From Symsagittifera roscoffensis (lineage: Eukaryota; Xenacoelomorpha; Acoela; Convolutidae): a DNA stretch of 64,000 nt. Shown in pieces: positions 54,101 to 63,275 of this stretch. Positions within the stretch are counted from its first letter, which is position 1. Every line of letters begins with the position of its first letter. The translations under genes were made by a program, and so were the position numbers. The notes under the pieces were generated by a model that was given only the letters and a program-made list of their open reading frames with translations, ran no database searches and was not told the origin of the DNA. The stretch lies in contig NC_087062.1 in assembly GCF_963678635.1 (NCBI RefSeq), forward strand, positions 7,986,193-8,050,192, read 5' to 3'.

Positions 54101-54663
54101 TCATTTGATTCGTGGGATCGTGTGAACAGTTTGTATCTCTCATAGGTAATACATTTCGTTTTCTCAAATGAGAGTTTTGCTAATCGAATTATATCGCGAA
54201 ACCCTAGTTTGGATATTTCTGTGTGAGGGTTCTTTTGTATAAATTTTTTCTTCCCTTCTGCTCCTAAAGCGAGGAATAATCTCGATGTTAGCCGTTTGCC
54301 CACTTCGTGATAGAATACATTGTGTCCCACTCTAGGTCCTCTTAGTGTCCGTTCTTCATTTTCTTGAACCACTCTATCTCGAGCCAATCTGTTCCGAGCT
54401 TCTCTTTCTGTTGTCGCAATCTCATCCTCGTTTTGTGCTGGTGTTTCAGGAGTTGGTAAAGGTTCTTCTAATACCGGTTTAGGTTCTTGTAACATTATTT
54501 CTGGATCCACATTCTCTTTAACTGTAACAGCTAATAGGAACTGGTCAAGCCACGTTTCAAAACTCCAAGGTGGGTCTGAATTTGCGGATGCCCAAAATAC
54601 TGGGATTCCTAGATCAGTCCTATTATCCTGAGCAGTGAAACCGGATCCTGCTGGCTGCGCCAT
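48109..54663 (-). CDS. Gag-pol polyprotein of element E, 2184 aa
   Basis: One intact frame encodes gag and pol without a frameshift. Rough residue positions: gag 1-310; two zinc knuckles 314-352 (CTRCGRAFVENHLKNC and CKNCNKPNHFAKMC); protease IDTGSPVSLL near 459; RT 600-850 with LALDAKPIN, FYGLADMP and the active site LDD near 776; RNase H near 936 (VKCDASHSGLGATL) to 1060; a charged linker of about 370 residues with a direct SLLELEAQT repeat; integrase finger near 1463 (HRGHPGQ to CRSC) and core with Asp (AIDRYSKF, 1544), Asp (RTDQFSGF, 1586) and Glu (LVERTIQ, 1620); then 560 extra residues of unknown function, rich in charged residues. The ATG is formed by the last LTR base plus the primer site. 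The stop is TGA. Confidence 0.95.
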   Translation of the reverse strand: MAQPAGSGFTAQDNRTDLGIPVFWASANSDPPWSFETWLDQFLLAVTVKENVDPEIMLQEPKPVLEEPLPTPETPAQNEDEIATTEREARNRLARDRVVQENEERTLRGPRVGHNVFYHEVGKRLTSRLFLALGAEGKKKFIQKNPHTEISKLGFRDIIRLAKLSFEKTKCITYERYKLFTRSHESNETLESFHAALTAQAAKAELGALEEELVRDLFISRMKNAVLQDTLTFETFSPEEVLKRALKFEYSKQTTQAFQKSSNTNSSGLFTTPQMKIKQEPIMAIGNKGYNPRRQNQNRRKQYENKPPKGKGDQKQCTRCGRAFVENHLKNCPAMGKTCKNCNKPNHFAKMCRSQQINEIANEDSSSGEECNLIQTFDSCDDFEIMSVEEECTSIMDIEKYITKRISENAYNNERGQNRALTEKSGKIEKIEIRRNPKSHQIKALKALVKIDSHILNMTIDTGSPVSLLKWATTKQILEGPSNSKFIPAEKLNLSAQFVDYNKRPILILGALKANLRSAGWEVLGAMLLVTERRMRCILGLDLQSKLGIQTTQKSAPTRRSRFDVLLCEQSDSWKIYFYKKFKDLFDRQGESKNHMVSTKFKYPLCPIQEKGRRIPIHIQDKVQTELDKLLTEGHIAKLDKCTSDCFIAPIVITVKKDDSIKLALDAKPINRQLYKNKYQMPNVDELIDGVSQIITSASEGSLFFTVLDLKYAYSQIKLTAETAKQCNFNIIGGNATGTYRFLTGFYGLADMPAEFQKAMDRTLNHAKNTFCFLDDILIVSKGEAKEHEKLVHNVLQKLDDENLALKISKCEFLQPAVNWLGHNLSIQGIIPKVTKTEAIANLQPPKSLKQLRSFMGSINHLAKFIPNAASLTEKLRPLLKEENEKKKMKNVRLPVKKFEWNDQHSVIFEDIKRAVANIALLNYYDPAKQSRVKCDASHSGLGATLEQWSHQSDWIPIAFASRYLNAQEKKYSTNELELLAVVWAVDRFKHYLLGREFVIATDHKALTSALGEHRSNKTYQSRLTRWVDRLLPFQFKITHIPGRDMGIVDYLSREPNGEPWPESELDERFVVTSIESFHKALDCLNSRSSETNQSSTMNIPEHSRTSREINYCKDSSSRGCYDNQFVQNRTKLDRNENGQNSSFQTVEKHKNTLDRIAREKQLVDISKLKNKLNSKQLEPKETASSKKMERSETGKSKKMKNKQNGNQREDDQLTEQVTETTFSRTRMVKRGAACSRQESDDSDSDIPQVEWRPVRKTIKPRGLKEIQSGKASGTSGTTLMSFWDLIGAERPDNPKSLLELEAQTSLLELEAQTALADCNRGDQSSQLNTQSEIPQIIEVDLTAESPSESPEVSLIKKEKTCHASRKGIPDQNNVRTDISLDNLNKLFDRSLLAELISEDAWMDRLRRVIERNDRHSFELMGPYTNPLWHQLSVVDDCILVDDRLAVPEQLRLAVLKRIHRGHPGQEAMLDVSRYLWWPHMHKDIVNLAEECRSCTRYGKNAKYIIPKNATKPLPLLTQPGQEIQLDYAGPLEDFKGKKIYLLVAIDRYSKFPSVKITKSTGGKSSIKFLRSYIDIHGIPESIRTDQFSGFKGKAMKKFCSDNNIEQKFCPVGDHRGCGLVERTIQTIKRRLGVMLLDENVTSIKLCLSTIIRDLRWIKQKTIQMSPFEAHFGRLPKTEFKILSDRFLQNSDRLDKEHLERSALTASQLKKRIDQSRDNLKIVRKGQNSRDVSPLFKEQVVSAKDRERARALKELLEANARWNQTRRDTSANDLKRTVDETSTINPELRKEMLYSWERGFVEDKPEAISQQRQSSPILIRKDEGRKSGKALTKPLKGRVVAETPSTIKTAAGSIYRKSDIAKVKVAVHDKEKNNNRRSPSGEEPKKKQQRQSRRQSDEQDEAELSQSDEDLLLEQPGAAKEKFQDSPTVITSKDTLQGGGLNLAVRRAKPNLAGPFSKSNKAKVSPISTKDAQQVILQNKSAASAAEVIEPKAPDHACSSNTIKNKKEITRTTSPETILGTFNSKDLSANDWNRLADQVLERGVQRAAAEILHSREDARDDEELMNPPGFSDESELEETSVRKSGRSKKGPSRYGNPIKHSVKSISFQNNLLDLNQAALEAYRIKLANFKPGASNSVETKFGLLEKHLFRRKFGSEALDITRSWNAEWRIPLQLEEEHEERDGK
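54643..54662 (-). promoter_or_regulatory. Primer binding site of element E, inside gag codons 1-7
   Basis: The minus strand after the LTR reads TGGCGCAGCCAGCAGGATCC with no spacer. Its complement ends in ...GCTGCGCCA, with a T-arm-like GGATCCTGC before it. This fits a tRNA 3' end with an acceptor stem GCAGCCA, probably tRNA-Ser by general resemblance. The same bases encode the gag residues after Met. Confidence 0.8.
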
Positions 54664-55025
54664 GTGGTAACTAACAATACCTCTGAGGTTTTATAGTGAA
54701 AACTGAAGTGGTTCGAAAGAGTTTAATTAACCATAATAAAACCGTTTCTTTTCTGTTGTTAGTTTGTTACTGACTGTGTTCTTAGCCACAGGCCTGAGAG
54801 ATTGACTCTCTTGGATTTCTAAAAGGTCACGTATTCTTTGACCTTGGTTTTTATAATAGAATTATATAATTTATAGATAACAATATGTATAGCACTATCA
54901 AGGTCAATATGTGATGACTATCTGATTACTGCGATAGCAGTGGCAGATGTAAGTAGCACTATCAAGGCCAATATATATGAGGACTGCATAGTTACTGCAA
55001 TGGCAGTAGCAGTTGCGGTACCACA
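54663..55025 (-). repeat. 5' LTR of element E (363 bp)
   Basis: Identical partner of 47635-47997. Its last base on the minus strand is the A of the gag-pol ATG. Confidence 0.95.
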
Positions 55026-55030
55026 AACCT

Positions 55031-55574
55031 AACTAAAATCTGTGTAAAATTTTTATATAAACTGTAGCAAAAAATGCACTTGAAATTGATTTTGGTGACT
55101 ATCGAATTGATTAAAATAAGTATGAATTGCAATCGATTGTAACCGATTTGATAGTAAAAAAATCTATTATTTAGTGCATTAGGAAACTAGATTGCTGAAT
55201 TGTAGATTTTACTGGCGATAATCGATTGCAATCTTAGCTTTATTTATACAGTACATACAAATGGTAAAATCAGTTCGAAAAAATGATTTCCGTTTTTGGC
55301 TGAGGTTTTGACTATGATATCTCTATATTTTAAAAAACAGGCAACAATTATTCCAAAACGTGGTTAAATAAAAATGTATGAAGTGTAAATAAAGTTGTTT
55401 CAGCTGCTCTTGAGCGAGAAGTGGGTTGTTTGCTAGCCCTCCATATCTCATTTTTTTGTTTTCATGTAGCTTATCGTGGTATTGTGGTTAAATGCTCCAT
55501 GCTACGATGTAAAGTATGAAAACAAACATGGTCACCTTATTAAATACGGTTAATTTGTTCAATACGCTAAGCTA
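55031..55574. other. Host intron 6 with ATCGATT-type motifs
   Basis: No gene. About 55080-55240 has several GATTG-AATCGATTG-AA motifs resembling those at 10265-10345 and 57310-58040. Confidence 0.4.
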
Positions 55575-56176
55575 CACTTGTGGACAAAATTAAGCGCAAT
55601 TCATGATTTTACTCTCTAAAATGCCTGTTTTCAAGGTAGAATTTGGACATCATTTCCTTAGAAGTTCAGTGAAACTTTTGCAAAGACCAGCAGCAAATGA
55701 TCAAAGCTACCGTCAGTGAGAGTATCAATATTTGGTTTCAATGACTAACTTACCAATGTAATCCGAGTCTGAAAATGCCAGTTTTTCTCATCTCCACTAA
55801 ATTTTTCATCGTAATGAAATCTTTTTTGAATTAGCGGAGTAAAAATTTGTTCATGCAGCGTGAAACATTCTCAGCGAAAAAATGGAAAAAATCGGTGTGA
55901 AATTTTTACTAAACTCGGACGTTTGTTACTTATTCACGCGAAGTAAAAAAGCCTAGTGCAGATGAGGAAAACTGGCATTTTTAGACTCGGATTACATTGG
56001 TAGCTCATTGAAACCAAATAGTGATACTTTCACAGATGATAGCTCTGATCATTTGCTCTCGGTCAATGTAAAAAAAATGACTGAATATCGAAGGAAATGT
56101 TGTCCGAAATGTACATTAAAAACAGGCGTTTTTTAGGGTAAACTCTTGAATTTGCGCTTAATTTTGTCCACTAGTG
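55575..56176. mobile_element. Tc1/mariner-like foldback MITE (602 bp)
   Basis: Starts CACTTGTGGACAAAATTAAG and ends CTTAATTTTGTCCACTAGTG, with TA on both sides (55573-55574 and 56177-56178). The outer 220 bp or so of each side are imperfect inverted repeats, for example AATGTAATCCGAGTCTGAAAA against TTTTTAGACTCGGATTACATT. There is no ORF. A TA target and CACT-type ends point to the Tc1/mariner superfamily. Confidence 0.85.
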
Positions 56177-56475
56177 TATATTGAAAGGGTTGTTAAAAAG
56201 GGGGCCAGCTTCTTTTGAAATATTGCTTTATTTTTATCTAGTGCTAAACGAGCAACTCGTGCGTGGTTTTAATAACTAGTAAGGTTTATGAATACATAAT
56301 TTAAATATCAAAGTGCTACTTATAAGCAATATAAGTTAACTTTTGAAACTGAAGTGAATTTTAGAATAAATTCTATAAATTTTATTTCGTAAAGTTTTGC
56401 TATAAATTTGCAAAAATTCGAGTAAAAGTTGAAAAATTGTTAATGTTTGAGAAATGCAAAAAAAAAGAGTTTTAG

Positions 56476-56638
56476 GTGTTCTCGAATGAGAAAAGGGTGT
56501 GTGTGATTGAGATCCCCCTAATGGACAACTACTTGAGCTCAGCTGTGGAGAGGGAGGTGTTTGTGATCCTCCATTCTCCCTCCAAGGCAGTCCAACTAGG
56601 CAAGACCAGCATCACCCGAGTCAACATCATACCAAACG
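56476..56638 (+). CDS. Host gene exon g (Calx-beta strands D-G)
   Basis: Acceptor AAGAGTTTTAG and donor CG|GTGAAA. It continues in phase 0 from exon f: VFSNEKRVCVIEIPLMDNY, VEREVFVILHSPSKAVQLG, then TSITRVNII, matching the second half of a Calx-beta domain (strand-turn-strand, then LG-x-x-x-x-x-V-x-I). The acidic Ca2+-binding cluster usual in Na+/Ca2+ exchanger domain 1 (DDD...E) is reduced to a single Asp, so Ca2+ binding is doubtful. It ends in phase 1, so at least one more exon must follow. Confidence 0.72.
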
Positions 56639-57309
56639 GTGAAACATCAGCACTATTTTACTATTATTACCCTCCCCTCACAGCTTAAAAAGAAAAAAAA
56701 ATTACAGCCCCACCATATTTGGGTCTTTTCTTAATGGGGCTATGATTTGATGGGAGATTTTAACTGAATTGAGGTCACACCAGACTAAACAATTCTAGCA
56801 ACGAAGTCCAGCGAGTTCCACTCACAAAATACCTTTGAAATGAAACCATTTTAATTATTACAATTTCTAAACTGCATTCAAAAGCGATAATAACGGACTT
56901 ATTCAGCAAAATTTTGAACGATTATAGAATTCCAGTGCTCGCTTGAAAAAAAAAAATCTTTCGGTCGCCGGGAGTCGAATCCATGAGAAGGCAGAGGGGG
57001 GCTTGCGTTCTAAATTGTTGACCCCCTTCAAATATCCTTCCCCTGTTTGCCAAATTTACTGTCCCTACCATTGAAACCATTAGGAGGAGTCAATGTGGGC
57101 GGTAAACAAAGGTCAGCATTCGTTTTTGGATCTCTATAACTATATCCCCCTCGGGTACCTAGTAACGAATACCCCCCCTCCCCCTATAAAGAAATAAATC
57201 AACGGTTAAGCATATCAGATGTTTATATTCCTAGTAACGAATCTCCCCCTTTTGCAAAAAGGGGATACAGTTAAAGAGACCCCGGTTTCTCAAACTACCC
57301 GCAATGAAG

Positions 57310-58045
57310 TTTCATGAATAATAATTGATTATAATGGATTTTAATGGTCTGTCACAATGAAATTTTAAAATAATCGATTTTAATAGACTAATAAGCGATT
57401 ATAGAACAAATAAAGTGGAAATCAATTTAATCGATTATATTAGATTATATTAGATTGTAATAGATTTTCATGAGTAAGAGCCTGGATTTTCCATAACTTT
57501 GAAATCAAATGTCCAAAACTTAAACGTTGCATTCGCTAAATTGTGTTTTACATTTGGCTACAGCAAAAAAATGTAATGTATTGTTTTTACTTGTATTTTT
57601 CCTACTTGTCTCCCTCTTGTCTTCACTTACCGCCACCTCCCCTCCCAACCATTTACCCTTTATTGCATTTAACATAAAACCATAAAAACACGTACGGGGG
57701 AGGGGAGTGGTGTGTGTGGGTGGGGTACGGTAGGTGGGAGGGGGTAGGTGTCGTGGTAGTTAGATGGGGTGCTAGGTGATGGGGGGGGGGGGGGGTGGGC
57801 TGAGGGTGGATTTTGCAAATTTTTACTAAATGTGAGGAGGTTTAGAAAACTAGAAGGCTATGAGTAATTCAGAAAAAGCTGCATAGTTTTCAGAAAATTT
57901 TTGCCAAAATTTAAGAGATAAGAATCCATTATAATCAATTATAATGGATTTTGAATGGATTATATTTTTTTTTCTGTAAAAATAATGATTTAAAATTGAT
58001 TATACTTATTTGCGTAATCCCAAAATGTAATTACAATCGATTATT
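57310..58045. repeat. Clusters of ATTGATTATAATGGATTTT-like motifs
   Basis: Variants of AATCGATTATAAT-GATTTTAATAGA recur many times at 57310-57475 and 57920-58045. Similar clusters lie near 10270, 46940-47190 and 55080. They could be a decayed simple satellite or dispersed homeodomain-type ATTA sites. Confidence 0.45.
57697..57810 (+). repeat. G-rich tract with quadruplex potential
   Basis: Runs of three or more G occur repeatedly (GGGGGAGGGGAG, GGGTGGGG, GGGAGGGGG), ending in an uninterrupted run of about 15 G around 57781-57795. It follows a C-rich stretch (57590-57660), so base skew switches abruptly. Confidence 0.85.
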
Positions 58046-61000
58046 TTTATGAAACCTAACTGCGGATAAGTGAATCTCACTCAACTAAAGCAGCGAGTGT
58101 TAAGCTAATGCAATGGTCATTTTTTGTTTATGTTAAATTCAATTTGAATTTTTCAGACTAATACTTTTTAAAAATTTTGATATATGATCGGTTAAAAATG
58201 GTGTTTTTTGATCGGCAAAATTGAACTCTATGATCCAATTTTCACTGATTATAACAAATTTTTGAGAATTTCATTATAAAAATTTTTGTGAATCAAATAT
58301 AGAATGGATCAATATTTATTAAGTTCAAATGCGGGTGCCGCATTATTTGCTTGATAGAAATTCCTTGCAAGATTATAAGAGCAATAGAAAAAAATTGGGT
58401 GATATACTAAAATAGGTGGCAATTTTGATAACTAATTGAGTACCGCAAGTATTTTAATTGAGCACTGAAAGGCATAATATATTCATTTGAATTTCAATCA
58501 ATTGTGCATGCTACTTAGATAGCTTTTCTAAACACGTTACTCTGCCAGATGAAATTTAATTCTACAGTTCCACATTTACACTACTTTTGCCAAAATATTG
58601 GCTTTAAAATGAATTATGAAAACTGTTCAAAGTATAAAACAGTTATTTAAATTGGATCTGTCGTCTATTGTTATATACCAGCAAAAAGTAAACAAAAGTC
58701 TTTTATGTAAATTAGTTCGTATATTGAGGAGAGGAAGAAGAACCAGCCTTTTATTGCACTAACTTGAAACATTAGGATTATAATTTTTACATAGTTAAAG
58801 TGCATGAAATGTGAATTCGATTATTTTTCCAGCAGCAAAATTGTTTTGCTCCAAGTCCTTTGGTCCCAAAGTCTTTCGGATAATTTTTTATTGCTTTTTT
58901 TTCAACCGCTTGAATGGTTTATTTATTTTAAAATGTATCCGTTTTTGGACTAGTGATTTTCGTGGACCTTATAGAGTTTTATTAGAAGGATATCGATATT
59001 CTAAGCTAAAATTAAAAAGGTCTTACTTACGACATTTTTGGTTTTCCCATTTTAGCCATCGCCGCCATAATAATTACACTGTTGGGGTCTGAGATTTTTT
59101 ATAATTAAGCATGGAGAGGCAAATAAGAAAAAATTGAAATTTTTCAACGTTTCAAGAGTTTAAGAGTAATGAACGTAGCAAAGACTCTTTTATAGGTCGT
59201 GCTGATTTTTTGTTCTTTTTTTCAGGAAAAGTCTTAAAAGTCTCTAAATACTGCAGATGTGCATTCCTACATATTGCTTCATTTATGAATGCAATTAGGT
59301 ATATATGCACTTTTTGAGTTCAATTGAAAGTGACGTAAATAGCACTCTCCAAATACGAACGCGGAAATGGCGCTAAAAAACAAAGAACAATTCCGGGTTT
59401 CGAAAGTGGAAATAAATTTTTAGATTTCCTAGCGAGCTATTCATAAAAGCAAACAAAAGTATTTGCATTTAACTCTTGCACTAACAAGCATGAAACTTTA
59501 AACTAGTTACGCATTTCAATTTTAAAAGGATTCTAGATTCAGATACTTAAGCAGTTATTGCTCATTTTTTCTCATAAAAATTTCTTGCAAAACTGAAACG
59601 TCAAAAAGAAAACAACTATGAGAAAAAAAAACAAAGTCAATAGTGAGTTGAGATGAAATGCGGTAAACTCTACTGAAAATAGTTTTGAATGTTATACTTC
59701 ATTTTGTTTGCTGATGAAGTCTTTGTCTTTTTTTGCTGGGTTAATGCGGTTCGAATGCCGAGCTAATCACAAATTCAGTGCTTTAAAATGTTCTCTAAAT
59801 TCTCAAAATAAGAGTTCGGAAACTTAAAAAAGGTGTGTTAAATGACCCACCATGTGATTAAATAGAAGTAAAGTTTTGCTGGTATATTTTCTTACTTCAC
59901 TAGTAAAAAAGTTTGGGGTTTTTTTTACAACCGCACTCGCCCTCAAAATAGTTTATGCCCTCAATCCACTAGATATTTTTGTAAAACTTGGAGAAAAAAA
60001 TTCAGTTTTTGGGCATCGTGCTTTTGAAAAAAAAAAATTTTGAGCGAAGCGACCTTCTGAAATCACATATCTTATTTATTGCCAGTTTGAGAAAAACGAA
60101 CACCGTCTTTTGTCTTTTTTCGAGTTTCATTTTTGAAGATTGTTCATTGTTCATTACTGAAGATGTGGAAGAACTCTGTTTTTGCGCGAGTCTTAGCCTG
60201 TATTTCAATCATAAAACTGACAGCAATGAGGAATGGTCAAAAAATGAACTGGTGTTCTTTTGATAATCAGAAACCAAAAATTATATAATTTATCGAAAAA
60301 GTTTTCTGAAGTCTCCAGATTTATCCCTAAAAAGCAAACTTATTTTTCCAAGTTTCTTCAACATATTCAATTTTTCTTCAGTTTTTGTTTCACAATTAAA
60401 TCTCTTAATTTGTTTCGCGGATCAATATAAATGCTTTCCCCCAGACAGACCAAGTTAAGATCTTCCAACCCAGAAACTAAACGGGTGTTGGTAACTAAAT
60501 CCGTGCCCACTAAACAATCAAATTATGTGAACATTGTTTTGTGCAAGTAGGTATACCAGTAAAAAGAGAACATGTTGCCCATCAATTATATACTATGTAA
60601 ATTAACTTATTTGTTAAGTCAAGCATTTATTTGCTGCCTGGTTATTTGTTTTATTCAACTAACTTTTTTAAGAACTATTTGACTACAATCTAATTTGGAT
60701 GCCTCAAAAGGTCATCACAACATTCAGGTCTGTCTTGTCGATAAGATAAATTTCTTTATCTATTTATCTACTAAGTTAAAATGAAAACTACTGGTGAAAT
60801 GCATTTCTTTCTGGTCGGGTTAAAAATCAATCACCTTTGAAGATCTTGGATAGACAACGCAATTGATGTGAACCGTAGTTACCTCGCATCTGATGAAGTC
60901 CAATAAAAAAAAGAAATGACAAACGTGGAGCTTAGAGCCCTTCAGCTAAATTGCTGGAATGGTTTCGTTTTGCAATCAGGGGAAACATAAAACACAATGT

Positions 61001-62315
61001 TTCAACGCAGATATTTCTGCGACGAGAGTGCTCGTTATGTATTTTCTACTGGGCAAATTTTTCAACAATTTTTCAACATTTTCTATATTTTGATCTCAGG
61101 CAAAAAATACTGTTGAGTGTTAAAGTTTAGAAGTATGTGTCTGCGAAGGAAGCAATGGTGGATGGTTCATCAAGGATCTACCTTTTGGATGGTACTATCG
61201 CAAAAACATTCAAATTTTTCTAGTGGTTTGAGTAAATTCTGTAAAGCACGGTTCAATGGAAGTCCGAATCACGTTTTTGTTTCCCTTTACTGAAACAAAC
61301 TACCGCTGACTAGGGATAGATTGGCTCAGTCAGACAGAAGTTAGGCATATAACTGCAAGATATGGGTACAAATGTATGCCTCTTGATTTTTTTTCGTAGA
61401 TTTGAATTCTAGTGCCAGAATCATAAGCAGCATTCAACTTTGCATGCAATTTGCAAAATAACTTTTTTGTCAGTTTGTTATTGGTTTTGTTAGTTCTTTT
61501 TACAGTTTCTGCTACCCGGGTTGACCATCCTATCGAAAAACTCCCCTATCTTAGCACTTCTTATAAGATTTGTGGGAAACTTCCGGCATCGTACCATTTT
61601 TTCATAGGAAAAGTTCTAAGATAGTAACTTTTTTCCCAAAATTCAAAAAAATCGCTAAAAACATTTCGAAAGTTATGCATATTAAAATGTTCAAATATAT
61701 GCAAAAATTTTCAAATTTTTCAAATTTGTGAATGTTGAAATTTTCTGATAGTGTTTATAAAGTATACATTTCGAACAAAAAAACGGAAACAAAAAATTAA
61801 AACGGTTTTTTGAAGACAATATAAATTCAATTTTCACAAATCATGTCATGGAGAAATCGGACGTGTTGTTTGTGGGGTTCAGGTATATATCGACGAATAT
61901 CGAGGCTTATATGTCTCTAGCAAGTACTTCAATTGGAGGATACTAACAATTTCTCCAACTGGAGACTGCTGGGAAAAGTCTGCTCAAACAAAGAGCCAAG
62001 TGGAAAACTGTTGGTGTTTCTGTCTAATTCTAAGCTTTATTTTGAATGAATACCGTAAAACTACGCAAAAAATCTTTTTAAGATGCCAGCTCAAAGTTCT
62101 ATTAATTTTTTCATCAGCTCAAATTCTACGAGGTTGTGAGAACAGAAAATTCCTAAAGAAAAGCTCACAACAAAATGCAATTAACTCTATTGCACCCTTC
62201 ACAGCTAACTTTTCCTGGCTAAAACTTAGGTAAGCTAAGACAAGAATTTGCGCAGAAAATTTCATATGTTCGAAAAAAAATGCTGAAAAGATCTCTCTGA
62301 AGCTCTTACCCAAAT

Positions 62316-62710
62316 GGAACCAGTTTAAAACTAGTATTTATAACCTAATATTTTCTTGACAAACCATCTCTGTAAAATATTTAGAACTAACCAGTCATGA
62401 TCCATAACTAACACTGACAATTATTTGTAATGCTGAAACTATTTGTAGTTTCAGCACCAGAACAACTTTTTTAATATAACTTAGAAGACAATTGTTCTCC
62501 TTTGGAACAAGTTCCAGATACCTAACCCGCAAATAACTGTATACGCTAGATGTTTTGAGACTAGAAGATTTAAGAGAAAGATTAAGATCGGTATAAGACT
62601 AAGAAGTCGCACGAATTTATCCGGCCGAAAACAAGATAGGGTGACGAACAGACGGTGTACCTTATCTGAAATTACTCTATCGATGAATACGCTACTTCAG
62701 GCACAACTCA
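62316..62710 (+). repeat. Solo LTR related to element C, opposite orientation
   Basis: Starts GGAACC and ends AACTCA, and aligns along its length with the reverse complement of 17254-17662 at roughly 75-80% identity (blocks CAATCATGATCC/CCAGTCATGATCC, AGACTAAGAAGT, TTATCCGGCCGAAAA, CAGACGGTGTACC). No primer site or internal sequence follows, so it is a solo LTR and much older than element C. Confidence 0.88.
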
Positions 62711-62879
62711 GAAAGTCGCCAGAATTTTGTTTTTCAATTTTATTGTTATTTAAAAGATTTCTTGATTCTATAGAGTTCATGTTTTCAGTTTTTTTTCCAA
62801 CGTATTTGAAAATCATGTCCAAAACCTAAACATTCTTCAATTATCACGCGCAAATAAGTAACACATATTATATTTTATT

Positions 62880-63275
62880 ATATTTATCATAACGGGAAGA
62901 AAATTCTAATGTTAATTCTAATTTGAGTTACAATTTATCCAAACAATGACGCGCCGCTTGCTTATCAAATATTTAGCGTCTTTTTTTTTTCAATTAATAT
63001 AGTTTTTGATTTCTGAAATTTTTTGCAGCACAAAATATGCTATTATACGCGTAGAAGAATTCAAAATTTGGAAAACTTTCACTTTAGATTAATTTTAATG
63101 TAATATTTTTTTTCGTAAACTGATTTTTTGAACAGAGACTATTTAAAATTTGACCAGCCGCGATTTTGTTTGGTTCAAATCGATTTAATTGTCTGTCTGA
63201 CAATCTTTTTGAAAGTTTCTGAACCAATCAAACTACACAAGAGTTATAGTTAGATAAGTTCATTGATGAGTACAT
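62880..63275 (+). repeat. Dispersed 400-bp repeat, copy 2
   Basis: Direct-orientation partner of 10428-10830. It shares TATGCTATTATACGCGTAG, AGCCGCGATTTTGTTTGGTT and TGTCTGTCTGACAATCTTTTTG. It begins about 170 bp after the solo LTR. Confidence 0.75.

Larger units (their letters stand above)
47635..55025 (-). mobile_element. Complete Ty3/gypsy LTR retrotransposon (element E)
   Basis: It has two identical 363-bp LTRs, both starting TGTGGTA and ending TACCACA, and a 5-bp target duplication AACCT at 47630-47634 and 55026-55030. A primer site directly abuts the 5' LTR, a purine tract directly abuts the 3' LTR, and one uninterrupted gag-pol ORF lies between. No env ORF is seen. It inserted antisense into host intron 6. 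Everything needed for autonomous movement appears present, so it is recent. Confidence 0.96.
56639..62315. other. Intron-like DNA, no further exon recognised
   Basis: I looked for a phase-1 acceptor followed by Calx-beta or membrane-segment coding and found nothing convincing. Notable content: CTAGTAACGAAT repeats at 57161 and 57232, ATCGATTATAAT-type motifs at 57310-58040, and the G-tract at 57697-57810. Confidence 0.4.

Noticed and set aside
56950-56990. tRNA B-box-like GGGAGTCGAATCC
   Set aside because: No A box or cloverleaf could be built around it. Chance or a very short tRNA fragment.
60445-60548. Possible further host exon after CTTTCCCCCAG
   Set aside because: Joined in the required phase 1 it stops after four or ten codons depending on the acceptor, and the peptide does not continue a Calx-beta or membrane segment. 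It could be a terminal exon but support is too weak.
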